Origin: Prototheca cutis
Lineage: Eukaryota; Chlorophyta; Trebouxiophyceae; Chlorellales; Chlorellaceae
Direction of reading: 5' to 3'
DNA length: 64,000 bases
NCBI GenBank assembly: GCA_002897115.2
Contig: BCIH01000012.1
Coordinates: 124,534-188,533 of the forward strand
Of the stretch, positions 33,085 to 44,700 are shown one piece after another (the first letter of the stretch is position 1; every line of letters starts with the position of its first letter). Below the pieces are notes generated by a model that saw only the letters and a program-made list of their open reading frames with translations, had not been told where the DNA came from and did no database searches. The position numbers were made by a program, and so were the translations under genes.

Positions 33085-33937
33085 ATGGCAGCCGTCTTGG
33101 CCGCCCCGAGCCGCCAAGCGGTCAGCGCTGGGCTCAGCAACAGGAGACAGGGAACCCTGCCCGGCCGTGCGTTCCTTCGCCCCGCCGGCGCGTTCAGCCA
33201 TGCGCAGGCACCGCCGCGCAGAGTACGCCCTGTAATTCTGGATGGCATCAGCTGCAAAGGTGCAGAGTTGAGTTGTGTGGGCTCGGTCGGCATGGAGTGT
33301 TCTCACGCGTGGGGTCGGTCGTTGCAGCATGGGCGAGCACGTGGTGGGACTCGGTTCTCACGGGGGGCCTTCCTGACCAGCTCCGGCGCGTCGCATTATG
33401 GCCATGCCAGCATCCCTGCAAGGCCATCCCATCAATCGCTGTCGCACCACAGCCGAGACAAGGGTGGGACTTCCCCCCGAGTTCAAGACGGCTATCGATG
33501 AGTTCATCGCCCAAAACCCGGTGGTGGCATTCATCAAGGGGACCAAGGACATGCCGATGTGTGGGTTCTCCAACACCGTGGTGCAGATCCTGAATGCAAC
33601 GGGCGTGCCCTATGCCACCGTCAACGTACTGGACAGCGAAGTCCTGCGCGATGGTGAGTCGTGGGCTGGTCGTCGATGTTTGGGGACGACCATGCTCGGG
33701 GCGGGGCCATGACAGAGCATGCTGCGCTTGCCGCGGCCAGACCACGCTCATGCATGTCGCTCCTGCACCCTCGCAGGCATGAAGCACTACTCGGCATGGC
33801 CGACGTTCCCCCAGATCTACATTGCCGGTGAATTCTTCGGCGGCTGTGACATCATGGTGGAGGCATACACCAAGGGTGAGCTGGCAAAGGCACTGGACGA
33901 TGCGGTCGAGAACGCCGGTGGTGCGGGACAAGAGTGA
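33085..33937 (+). CDS. GRXS14: Monothiol CGFS glutaredoxin, plastid type (GRXS14-like)
   Basis: Exons 33085-33259, 33453-33653 and 33777-33937 close to 178 residues. The active site CGFS is at 95-98 in KGTKDMPMCGFSNTVVQILN. The remaining fold follows, with YATVNVLDSEVLRDGMKHYS, AWPTFPQIYIAGEFFGGCDI and a glutathione/Fe-S site GGCD. CGFS glutaredoxins hold and transfer [2Fe-2S] clusters. The N terminus (MAAVLAAPSRQAVSAGLSNR and a further Arg/Pro/Ser-rich stretch) reads as a transit peptide, more plastid- than mitochondrion-like, but the choice between GRXS14 and mitochondrial GRXS15 types is inferred. The exon 2 start is taken at the CACAG acceptor, which gives phase 1 on both sides. Confidence 0.9.
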
Positions 33938-34107
33938 GAGCAGTGCCATGGATGTGAAGAAATGAGCGTGCCCATGGCAGGAGGGCAGAAGGGATTGTGG
34001 GATTGAGCCAACAGCCGTGGGAGCTGCAACCAAAGTGGCAGCAGCCGCCGCAGATTCCGGCACTGCCAGCGACGATGTGGAAGGAAAAGAAGATCCCAAG
34101 AGCCTTT

Positions 34108-34924
34108 TCACCGCACGTGTGCTGGCACATGCAAGCGGGAAAGGTCAATGGGGGGCACGCATTTGGGTCTTGGCAACTCCTGCGACTTCAGCGTCAGGCC
34201 GTCCCGGCCCCACCCGTCGTGCACGACTGGTGGCAGGGACCCTCCTTCTGACGCAGCCCCCTGGCATCCTGCCACCGGCCGTGACTCGGGGCCCGCCGAT
34301 GTCCCAACATATGCCAGCAGCGCCGGGTCCCGCCGCAGCTGGTCGAGCAGGTCCTGCAGCTTGGCCTGGAAGCTGGGCTGAAGCTGGCGCATCACGTCCT
34401 GCAGTGCCTTGGTACAGGCCAGCCGCCGCTCGGCGAGTTGGAAGCTGCGCTGAAGCCGTGCCAGCCCTGGCCTCGTTGCCGGCGGGGGCTGCGCATTTGT
34501 CCTGCATTGAACCAGAGCTCATGTGTTCACGAACGGCATGGACCACGTTGCCTGCCAGCCCTGCCTGGCCGCAGACCAGGCATGGCTCGGGCCATCCATG
34601 AGCAGGTATGGGCCTAGTTTGCCACGCATCAAACAAACCCAGCTGGAGGTGCATGTCTGTCAACGAGCTGCATGCGTCCAGAGCCCCCAAACATGACTTG
34701 CTTGGTAACTCGGGCGAGATTGGAGGGATGGCTGCCTGGGTCCAGGGGTCTGGGTCGTGTACCCACCGCCACGATCACAGCCGCCGGATGAACCGGCTGC
34801 CTGTCCCGGCCCTGCGTGACTCCGTGACCCGACCTCGGTCTTTGAGCCTGCCGGGTTTCGTACACGACATATAATGGCACCTGAAGCAGCATCAGCGCAC
34901 CTGTGGTGCCGTCCGGCCTCGCAT
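34108..34924 (-). CDS. Doubtful small spliced gene, unrecognised
   Basis: A chain of minus-strand exons 34924-34901, 34735-34577 and 34488-34108 closes in frame (phase 0 at both joins) to 187 residues. It starts MRGRTAPQ, continues with PPISPELPSKSCLGALDACS, then an amphipathic helical stretch (LARLQRSFQLAERRLACTKA; LQDVMRQLQPSFQAKLQDLL) and a low-complexity tail. No known domain is recognised. The helical segment is the part most likely to be real coding sequence. The upstream exons are tentative, because phase agreement alone can arise by chance and donor quality is modest. A start at 34971 in another frame is also possible. Confidence 0.3.
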
Positions 34925-35270
34925 TGCGGCCACTGCGCTGGTCGACGAGCTGGGAGGGCGGCTGGGCTCATCGATCCTGCCGCCGGCGCATGGACTCCCG
35001 ATCTGCAGGCTAAGCGGAGGTCTTCCCTGTATAAAATGTAAAACCAAGCTTCAAATGAATTTATGGACGCGCCGATGGATCTGTCGGGACCCTGATGTCG
35101 GTCGCTAGACTTTTAGGAGCCCCATCAGGCTCTCGACGCCGACTGGGGTTTTCGTCGGAGCGATTACCCACCGTGCGACCCGCATGCAGGTCCAAGCCTG
35201 CTCCCAATGTAACTGCCCTCATCCCCCCCCGGCCCACTCCGGTCGGACAGCCATTTTTTCCCCCGTAGCC
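34925..35270. promoter_or_regulatory. Upstream region of ADCK1-like gene with TATAAAA
   Basis: A TATAAAA-like element near 35030 on the plus strand lies about 240 bases before the chosen ADCK1 start. No coding exon is supported. Another in-frame ATG for ADCK1 exists at 35184. Confidence 0.35.
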
Positions 35271-37838
35271 ATGCTGTCACGGGCCGTGAGACAGTGGGCA
35301 AGAGGGCGCCATGCGCGGGCCTTCTCCGTCGCGGCTGTGGCCGCGCAGGCGACCGGCCGGCGGGCCCTGCTCGCTGTGCCAGCAGGGCTGGGCGCTGCCG
35401 CAGTCGTGAGCTCGGACGATCCAAAATATTTTGTATACTCCATGGGCGCCATCCCCTTGCGTCTGGGCAGGGACGTGATGGCCGCAGGAGCCACCCTGAT
35501 AGGTGTGCCGGGGAGGGAAGGGCACTGGTCGGCCCTCCTGCTCCCCAGTCATTTCCCTCCTCGTTGGCTGCTGCAGTTCCTGCCCTGCTCCGATCAGGAA
35601 TGGCGAGCCCAGGTCAGCATGACTCCATGTCCTTCGTGCAGACTACAAATTCTCGCTGTATGGACTGGAAGGCGATGCCCACGCTGCTGCGCTGCACGAC
35701 TGCCACGAACGGGGCGCCGCTCGCCTTGTGGATCTCTGCTTTGCCAATGGCGGCATCTACAGTGCGTGTGCACTGGGCATTGTGAATTGTGTGGGGCACG
35801 GCGTGCTGGGTGACGAGCCCTAGTTGTTGTCTGGGGTTCTTGGGGGGCGCACCGCACCCTGTCGCCTCAGCCCGAGCCAGGCAGTGTACCTGCCAACCCC
35901 TGGATCAAGCAATCCCAACGCACCTTTCTTTAGTAAAACTTGGCCAGCACATTGGCATGCTGGACCATCTGGTGCCAGAGGAGTATGTTCGAGCCATGAA
36001 GGCCCACATGCTCAACCGCTGTCCGGTCAGCGATTGGGCCGAGGTCCGGGCCATCGTGCGGGAGGATCTCGGTGCCGAACCAGAGGCCTTGTTTGCCAGC
36101 TTCTCCCAGACTCCCCTGGCCTCTGCCAGCCTGGCACAGGTGCACGAGGCTCACATGCACGACGGACGCTGCGTGGCTGTCAAAGTGAGTGAACGAGCTT
36201 TCTGTCCTTTGTGTTGCCGTAGTTGGCTTGTATGAGGGTGGGAGTTGGGTCCGTTTGATATTTTTTTGTCGATTTGTTTTGCGTTATGTGGAGGTGATGA
36301 GCAGCTCGTTGCTCAGCCCGGTTTGGCCGTTGCGCACCCTCAGACTCCCGACCGACCACGACATGCAAACGACAGGTACAGCACCGGGGCCTGCGAGAGT
36401 CGAGCACCGTGGACTTGGCGACGCTGGGCGCGCTGGTCACCGGGATCAAGTGGCTGGCGCCCGCATTTGACTACGAGTGGCTGGTGGAAGAATCGCGGCG
36501 CAACCTGCCCAAGGGTGCGCGGTGCTGAACACGTTTCTTGTCCTTTCCAGAGGTGTTTTTGAATGCAGGTTCACAGCCTGCCACTGTTCGTAGCGCAACC
36601 CTCACACTTCAGCCGTCCTGCAATGCTGCGCTCTCCACACTCCTACGACACCAGAGCTGGACTTTCGACAGGAGGCTGCCAATGCCGAGCGATGCCGAGC
36701 GAACCTGGATGCCAGTTCCAGCACGGTCAAGGGCCGGGTGGTGGTTCCAGCAGTCATTCACGCCCGCACCTCCCCTCGCGTCCTCACCATGGATTTTATC
36801 GACGGTGAGGTGTAGGGGTTACTGTGTCCCCAGTCTTAACCCTGCATGCCATCACGGCAGTCCCTCTCGACCCCACCGGACTCCGACCCAGCCGACACAC
36901 AACCCCTCCTTTCCCCAGGTGTTATGGTGACGGATGTGGCGGGTCTGGACCGCCTGCGAGCTCCACGGGAGGCGGTGGCGGGACTGGTGGGCCGCACGTT
37001 CAACGAGATGGTTTTTGTCCACGGTTTTGTGCACTGCGATCCGCACCCCGCCAACATGCTGGTCCGGGCCGCCCCCGGGATCAAAGGGGGCTGGCAGCTG
37101 GTGCTGCTCGACCACGGGCTGTACCGCCAACTCCCACCGGGGCTCCGGCTCGAGTATGCGGCGCTGTGGCGCGCACTGATCCTGGGGGACGTACCGGGGA
37201 TCGAACGCCACGCCCGGGCCATGGGTGCCGGTGCATCCGTGCCGCTGTTTGCCGGCATTCTCACGCGCCGACCGTGGTCGCAGATCGCCGCGCAGCGCGC
37301 GGTACCGCAGCGGCTGCAGTACCGCGGCACGGGGGCAGAGCGTGACATGATCCGCGAGAACGCCATGCACTATGCTGCCGAGATCATGGCCATCCTACGC
37401 GACATGCCCCGACCCCTCCTGCTGCTGTTGAAGACGAACGACTGCCTCAGGTTGGCCCACGTTGGCTGCAGGGGTTTTGAACAGCAGCTGACTAGCCAGC
37501 CAGCAGGGTTTGTCCCTGGACATCCTTGCCAACTGCCATTCCGCCCTCCCAAACCAATCCCTCATGACAGGGCGGTGGACAGGGAGCTTGGTGCGCCGAC
37601 CAGTGCATTTGTGAGCACAGCCCGGGTGTGCTGCAAGGTCCTGGCGGAAGACAGGGTGACTCGCCAACCGGGCATCACATCGCATGTCGCGGTGCTGGCC
37701 GATCGCTGCGCCGTCGAGGTGCGGCTCGCGGCAGTCCAGCTCTTGGCCGCCTGGGACCGGCTGTTGAACTGGACGGCCAGGAGCAGAACTGGTCAGGATG
37801 CAGAGGAGGAGGTTTTGGCTGTGCCAGACCTGAACTAG
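35271..37838 (+). CDS. ADCK1: ADCK1-like UbiB/ABC1 atypical kinase, mitochondrial
   Basis: Exons 35271-35502, 35642-35761, 35934-36184, 36376-36514, 36655-36804, 36919-37450 and 37571-37838 close to 563 residues. The UbiB hallmarks are complete: KxGQ in IYIKLGQHIGMLDHLVPEEY, the Ala-rich loop PLASASLAQVHEA, the VAIK-type lysine in CVAVKVQHRGL, ELDFRQEA, TMDFIDG, the catalytic-loop FVHCDPHPANMLV, and the metal-binding LLDHGLYRQLP. The order and flanking sequence match ADCK1 (GFVHCDPHPGNVLV, LLLILKTNDLLR) rather than the COQ8 branch. Family members are ATP-binding proteins of the mitochondrial intermembrane space linked to lipid and coenzyme Q homeostasis. The Arg/Ala-rich start (MLSRAVRQWARGRHARAFS) suits a mitochondrial presequence. 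ATG 35184 would add 29 residues. Confidence 0.93.
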
Positions 37839-38350
37839 AAGTCGTGTTCTCGGACGAATGTGCAGGGTCCTGATCTCATGGGCGACCTTCTTGATGGCTT
37901 GTCGTGAACTGGGGGGATACCCTGGATATATTCCTTTTCCACCAACAAACGTGCTTCCTCGTTGGCCAATCCTGTGTGCTGGAAAATGGATCAACAGCTG
38001 ACGCAGTGCATTGCCTGCCTCGAGAGAGATGGCCAGATTGAGAGAGCGCCACGTTTTTGCGTGTACATTCTTGCCAAGCGCGATTGCCCGAACGAATGAA
38101 TGCATCCTGCCTCCTGTAAAGGACGCTCCCAGCGCCTTTTGAGGAAGGAAATTTTCAGTCGTACTCATGCCGTGAATTCCCTGTTCCTGTCATCAACCAG
38201 CAAGCCGCGTGCTTGTAGAATGAGATGTGTACAATCCCACCTGAGGCTGAGGTTCAAAAGGTTTGATTCAATTCTTGGATTCGGAACAACCGCAGGGTGC
38301 ACGGTTGGAGGGTCGTCTGAGAACAGGGTGCACACCCACAGGCTGTCGCA
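37839..38350. other. Convergent intergenic region (ADCK1 / ZIP)
   Basis: About 0.5 kb between 3' ends. No gene or structured element recognised. Confidence 0.5.
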
Positions 38351-40961
38351 TCAGGTGGCAGCTGACGCGTCACTGACGTCCAGACAGTAGGGCCCCAGCG
38401 CGCAGAGCGTGCGCGTCAGGCCTTGGCATAGGAGGCAAAAGGCCACGCCCAGGACGGCGCCTCCCCGTGCCCGACCCGGGCGCCCGCCTCCCATTCCGGC
38501 GCCCAGGGCTCCCAGGCCGGCGACGACCGCGGCGCCAGCGGCCGCGGCGGACACGGTATCCTGCAGTCCCAATGGGTACCGCCAGAGTTTCAGGACAACA
38601 GCAGCATCGCTGGCATCGCGCACAGGATACTTTGTGAGCGCTGCAAAGCACGCCGTCAACGCCACGCCGGCCACGCCCGCGGCGGTACCCCAGGACGCCG
38701 AAGAGATTCGACGCACGTCTGGCGTCCTGCGGGTCATCACAGCGACAGCAGCACTGCCTAATGTCCCGGCGCCCGACAGGCCGGCGACAATCGCCGCGCC
38801 CACGGCCGCGGCACCTGGCACCGCAGACAGGACGACAGGCGCCAACAGGGGCCCCGCAGCGCGGCGGACCAGGAGTGCTGCAGCCCACGACCAGCCCAGC
38901 GGCACTGCAGCCGCCGCAGCCGCTGCAACGGCCATCATCCCCGCCAGGACCGCCAGGGGATCAGGCCGGTCATCGTCAGCACCGCTTTGCCGGGGCTGCT
39001 TTGCGAGTGACTGCCGCGAAGCTTGGCTGCCATTCGTTGGCGGCACGAACCCATTTTGCCTCCCACCATTGAACGATGTCGTTGTTGGCGGAGTGCGGCT
39101 CGAGGTGAAACCAAATTCTCCAGCACCAGCAGGAAGGCTATGACCTTCTGCATCACTACTGTAATAGTCGCCGTCCTCCACGGCTTCTTCGGAGCGAGCC
39201 CGCTCCGCCGCGCGACAGCGGAGCAGGCACCGGCGGTAGAGCCCCCTGCGCAAAAGCAAGATCCCTGCCACACCCGTGGCTGCTGCGGCAAGCGTGTGCG
39301 CCGCGGGCGGCGGCGGTGTCTTCGCATCGCCATCGGCCTTGCTGCTGACACCTGTCAACGCAGCAAGCAGCCCAACCAGACCCTGGCAGGCAAGCGCCGC
39401 GCCTGAGAATCCCAAACACACCGCTCGCGGGGCCCGAGCATAGGCGGCGCCGAGCCCGGCGGCTGCTGCAACAAAGGCAACCAACACCGTCAGGGCTGTG
39501 AACGGCAGCACCAGATCGCTCGGGAGCGGCGACCTGAGCCCGGCCCCGCCATCGATCTCCAGGCCTTCGAGCGCCATGCGCGATCCCTCGAGCGCCGCGG
39601 CGGACAGCGTGCATGCCATGGCGAGTGCTGCGGGTGCGGCGGGCTTGTCCCCGGACTCGGGATCCGGCCCCAGGGCTTCGGGCAGCAGCTCGGCGACGAC
39701 CATCCAGACCATGCACCCCGCGGCAAAGCCCAGCGCTGCGGGCAGCAGTGCCGCAAATGCGTCGACAAACAAGTACGCCGGCACAGCCACCGCGGCTTGG
39801 GGCGCGCAGCTTAGCACCGCCCAAATGAGTGCACCACGAGGAGCCATGCCCTGGCCCACCAGTACCGTCGCGGTGGCCAGGCCTTCGGGCACGTTGTGCA
39901 CGCCGATGGCCAACGAGGTCAGTGTGCCGCGTGCGCGACCCCGGGGCCCTGCAAACGAAACCCCTACGCCCGCGCCCTCTCCCAGAGCATGGCTCGCCAT
40001 GATGGCCACCATCATCGCCGACTTGCGAGCCGCCGAGCCCTGGAGGTCGTGGAAAGAGACGCCCTTGAAATCGCCCATGCGCTGCTGCACCCACTGGATG
40101 AACGCCGCGCCCGCAAGCACGCCCATGAACACCGCCCCGCCGCCATGCGGCTGGCCTGTTTGGTGGGGTGGTAGGAGAATGCATGTTCGGGCAGGTAGGT
40201 GAATGACAAGCGGGGAGTTGGACGCATGCAGGCCTGCATGTATGAATGAAATGAACATAGAGTAGTGTACAACACCCCCCCCAAAAAAACCCAAAAAAAC
40301 CCAGAAAAACAACTCTCTGCAGACCTTCATGGATGAGGTCGAAGCTGGCTGCCAGCATGACGCCGCAGGCCGAGGCAGTGGCCAGACCTGCCAGGCTGTG
40401 GGACAGTCGGCGGACGAAAAAGAAAGGAAGCGCACCCAGGCCTCCCGCCGCGGTCATGAGCAGGCTGGTGACTATGACCAGGGAAGTGGAGGCGTGGGGC
40501 TGGCCATGGTAGGGAGGCTCCACAGCCTCGGTCAGCCCGCCGCGCAACCGGCTGCTGCCGGCCTCGCTGTCAGCCACCACCGCCAGCGGCAGAGCCACCT
40601 GGTTGCATTGACAATGTCGTGTTTACGTGGATCGGTGAGCTTTGTGTATATCGTCGTGGCCAGGTGTTAGTTTGCGCATGTGGACTGTATGGGAACAAGA
40701 GCCAGAGAGAGGGAGACCATCGTCCAGAGGCGCCGGGCAGTGACATTGTTCCACAGCCCCACAGACCAGCTTTCCGGGCAAGGACACGAAACACACCATA
40801 CACAAACAGACTCCAATGCGGGTGATCACGCCGCTTGGCTGCCCTCGAGCCTTGCCGGCCTGCGGTTCGCAGGCGGTTCCGGGTAGCCCAATACACCCCC
40901 CGAAAAAACCAGGACGCACCGCCAGGACGAGCGCCAGCATCACCATCGCTGCATTCCTCAT
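38351..40961 (-). CDS. ZIP-family metal transporter, plant At3g08650-like
   Basis: Minus-strand exons 40961-40920, 40598-40325 and 40155-38351 close to 706 residues. Exon 1 encodes MRNAAMVMLALVLA, which with exon 2 (VALPLAVVADSEA) forms a signal peptide. The first ZIP half includes GALPFFFVRRLSHSLAGLAT, SACGVMLAASFDLIHEG and AIMASHALGEGAGVGVSFAG. The metal-site helix is TSLAIGVHNVPEGLATATVL, and GFAAGCMVWMVVAELLPEAL follows. A second, weaker and Ala-rich membrane half ends the protein, separated by a hydrophilic loop. This two-part layout resembles Arabidopsis At3g08650. ZIP proteins move Zn/Fe/Mn into the cytosol. The signal peptide suggests a secretory-pathway membrane. Metal preference is unknown. 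Confidence 0.88.
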
Positions 40962-41763
40962 GCCAGACAGCACATTCAAGTACGGTATCGGCGTGAGATC
41001 GAGGGAGCTGCAGGCCAGTGCCGGCTCAGGCCGGGCACATTCCGGTCCTCCTAGGCACAGCGCGTGCCTGGCCCGTTCCACCCCGTCCCGTCAACTGCAC
41101 TCAAGAGCTGGCACCGGATAGCCAGAGGTCCATCCCAGGTTCTGGGATCTTGCTACAAAAGAACCTCGAATGTGTTTTCTGCGAGCCAAACACGTCGCAC
41201 GCCTGATTCCCTCGTCGCTCCAGCTGCGTGCCCCAAATTCCGGATTGCATGGACCAGCTACGGGGGGATCCCTTCCAGTGGGGGCCTGTCAAGATCGCGC
41301 CTTCGGCTCATTCGAAAGCTGGTGAGGCGCTCCATTGTCGCCATGGACGCCTGAGGACCGTATCAGTGTGATCCACTGACACCCGAAGAAACTTTCAAGT
41401 CGACTGGCCGATCGAGGAGCAGGTCCGCGAGCTGCCCGCTGGCGCCCATGGCGTGCAGGATATGAGTTGCAGCTGAGCGGGTCGGTCTGGGACAGTGTGC
41501 CATGGACACAGGTATGCAGGTCACGCCGGGGCACGGAATGCAGGTGATGTTGGTTTCCGATGGAGCTGTCGGTGAACGTGGTAGTGCATGAACGCCACGC
41601 ATAGGCTCTCCCTCACCTTGTTGGGGAGGTGCTCCCTCTGCCACATCCCAACCGCACCATCACGTGCCGTGGCGAGCAGCTCGAGCGACAAATCTTCGTT
41701 AATTGCACGGCCAGTCCCCATCGTGACCATAGTTTCCGTTGCCTCGTCCCCATACACACAGCC
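40962..41763. promoter_or_regulatory. Divergent promoter region ZIP / NUP107
   Basis: About 0.8 kb between start codons. No supportable exon. No TATA box recognised. Confidence 0.4.
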
Positions 41764-44700
41764 ATGGGCGTAAACCCCCTGTTCGGCGGCGGCGGCTCGG
41801 GCGCGCCCACGCCCGCGAGCGCACTGGCTGCGCCCGGCCGCGCCAATCCCGTGTGGTCCCCTGTGCAGGGCGCCGAGCCCTGGCAGCCCCCCGCCTCGGC
41901 CCTGGGCATGCGCAGGATCGGCGACGTTCCGCCAGTGACGACGGTCTGGGGCACAGACCCTGCCGCCAGCGACACGGTGCCATCTACGGACGATGCTGCG
42001 GAAGAGACCGCAACAGTTGACCTCGAAAAACAGCTTGACCCCGAGGTGGCTGGTTTTGCGGCGGTGCTGCACGGCGTGATGCGCGGGGAGATCGAGCCTT
42101 CGCAGGCACTGTTGGATTACGCGGCCGTGTGCGATCGCCGCGCGTGGGAGCTGCGGTCGTTGGCATCCGCGGCGCTGTCCCGGCCGGCCGCCCGCACGGC
42201 GCTGCTGAAATCGGCGGCGGCGCTGCGGGGCGAGGCGTCCACGTGGCGCCTGCTGTGGCACCTGCACGGCGTGCGCGCCGCCGACTTTCCCGGCGGCACG
42301 GGCGGCGGGTTTGTCCCCGGCGCGGGCCGCGCCAAGACGCTGCGTCAGCGTGCGGCCGACTTGCTCGCCCTGGACCCCGAGCTAAACCGCGCCGCACGCG
42401 CCGTGGCGTGGCTGGAAGACGCCGCGGGCCGTGACCTTGACCGCGGGGCGCGGCACGTTATTGCTGGTGGCGGTCATGATGATGATGATGACGGTGTTGG
42501 TACTGGCCTCGACATAAACGGAACAACTGCTGTTACGGATGTGGACGCGGCAGCGACGTTTGGGGCGGGCGACGGCGTCTGGCGCGAGACGCGGCGCCGG
42601 CTTGAAGCCGCGAAATTGGGCGTGCCATTCCGGACTGGTACTGGTGCGGGGCTGGGCGCTGGCATGATGTCATCGGCCTCATCTCTGGCCCCCGGGCGGG
42701 AGGGCGCTTTGGTGACGGAGCTGGACCCCGATGCGCCGACGCGGCAAGCCCCGCGGGGTCTGGATGCCGACAACACCGCGGACGAGACGCGGCTGTTGCG
42801 GGCGGTGTGGCGGCGGCTGCGGGCCGGGCGGGTCGCCTCTGCTGCCGAGCTGTGTCGCAAGGTCGGGCAACCCTGGCGCGCACGGGCTCTGCTGGGTGGT
42901 GGGCCGCGCGGTGCTCTGCCCGTGGGGCGGGAAGCCTACGCGGACGACGACGCTGGCACCTCGGCGGAAGAGCTGGCGCGCACGGAGGAAGCCGCGGCGC
43001 AGGCCCTCGCGGCCGAGACCGAGGAAGAAAGTGCGGTCGGTGGGGCGGGCGCGCGACGGGCTGCGTGGCGCGCCGCGTGCGCTTCTGCCGCCCGGGCGCA
43101 GGGCGTCTCGCCTGCTGAAGCCGCTGTGTTTGGCGTCCTGGCTTCCGACCTCGATGCCATGCTGCCTGCCTGCGGTACCTGGGAGGATGGCCTCTGGGCC
43201 GGCCTCCGTGCTTGGCTGGACGCCGCCGTCGACTACCAGCTCGACCTGGGTGGGGCCTCTGGGCAAACTGCGGTGCAGGATGCAGAGGACGACGGCGACG
43301 ACGCCATTGATACCGACAGCGACGCCACGGCCAGCCTGGAGGAAGGCAGTTCTGCGGCCGGCAGCAGAGTCCCCGATGCCGGGGATGAACTCATGGATGC
43401 CGAGGACGGAAGCGGTGCCCCTGCTGGCCGGAGGGTCTCTGGCCGACGGATCAAGCAAGCCGCCGGTCGGCTGCCGGCGACGGATGGACAGTTCGGAGAG
43501 GCGCTCAGCCTGCTGGGCCTACTCGGCAGTAGCGGGAGTGATCATGACCAGGGTGTTGCGTCGTCACCGGGAGGCAAGCCCGCACCAGGGCACGGCATGT
43601 TCAGTCGGGTGCTGGAGTGGCCGCCTGCGGAGCTGCGGGCGGCCATGCCTGCCACGTTGGCCGAGGCGACCCAGAGCGCCGCCCGAGCCGGCCAGGCCGC
43701 GGCGCGCGCCGGCGGTGAGGACGACGACGGTAATGGGGAAGAAAGCACGGCGACCGGAGAGGCCGGTGATCGGAGTTTGCAATCAGTGGCCCGGTTCCGG
43801 CAGGTGCAGGTCGACCTGGTGCTGGATCGCATCGACTCGCTTGTCGTGCACCGCCTCCGCGACTGGGCGCTGCAAGAAGAAAGTGCCGCTTCTACTGGAA
43901 GCGAGGGGGGTGCTGGAGTTGTCGCCGGCGGTGGTACTACCGCTGGCCAGAGCAGGGGCACCTCGGCCCAAGCACCGGCGCCGAGTCCGCGGCTGCTGCG
44001 CTTTGCGGCACACCTGGCGCTGGCCCTGTGGAGCCTGGGCGTGGTGGGCGGTGACAACACGGGGGCCGGCGGCTGCAAAAGCGAGACGGCATTCGGCGCG
44101 ACGCACGACATGCTCCACCGGCTGTTGCAATTCTACGCCGCGCGGCTGATCGACGGCGGCGCGGGCCGGCTGGTGCCCATGTATGCGTGCCACCTGCGCG
44201 CAGGCCTGCGGCGGTTGACCCTGGGCGTCCAGTGGGAGGGCTTGACGATGGGCTCGGTGGCCGCGTGCCGAGCGGCGTACGATGCCGCACTCGCGGCGCT
44301 GACAGCATGGGAGGGGCACGGGGACGTCGTCCCCGGCGAAGCCCAGGCCGCCGCGGCGCAGCTGGTTGCGCGCGCGCGGGCGGCCGTCGTCGGCGGACCC
44401 CGTGCCCGGGCAGCCGCGCTGCGCTGGCTGGCCTTCCACGCTGACACACACGGCGCGCTGCTCCGCGAACTGGCCTCGCTGTCGCGGGAGCTGGCGCTCG
44501 GCGGGGGCCCCGGCGCGGCCGCGGGCGACTACCTCCTCAACGACCTCGTCCCCGAAGCCCTGGGCTGCGATCTGGAAGCCTGGCTTCAGGGCATGCGAGG
44601 CGAGGGCATGGAGGATGTTTATCACAACAACGTCGATCTTTCAGACCCCTCTGCTCTTACCAGCACCACAGCCAGCCAGGTGCTGTGTGCTGAGGTGGCG

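Noticed and set aside
39156..40598. 480-residue alternative minus-strand frame over the ZIP gene
   Set aside because: Only its first part (to about 40325) is the real exon 2. The remainder is out of frame with the ZIP motifs, which lie in the other frame after the intron.
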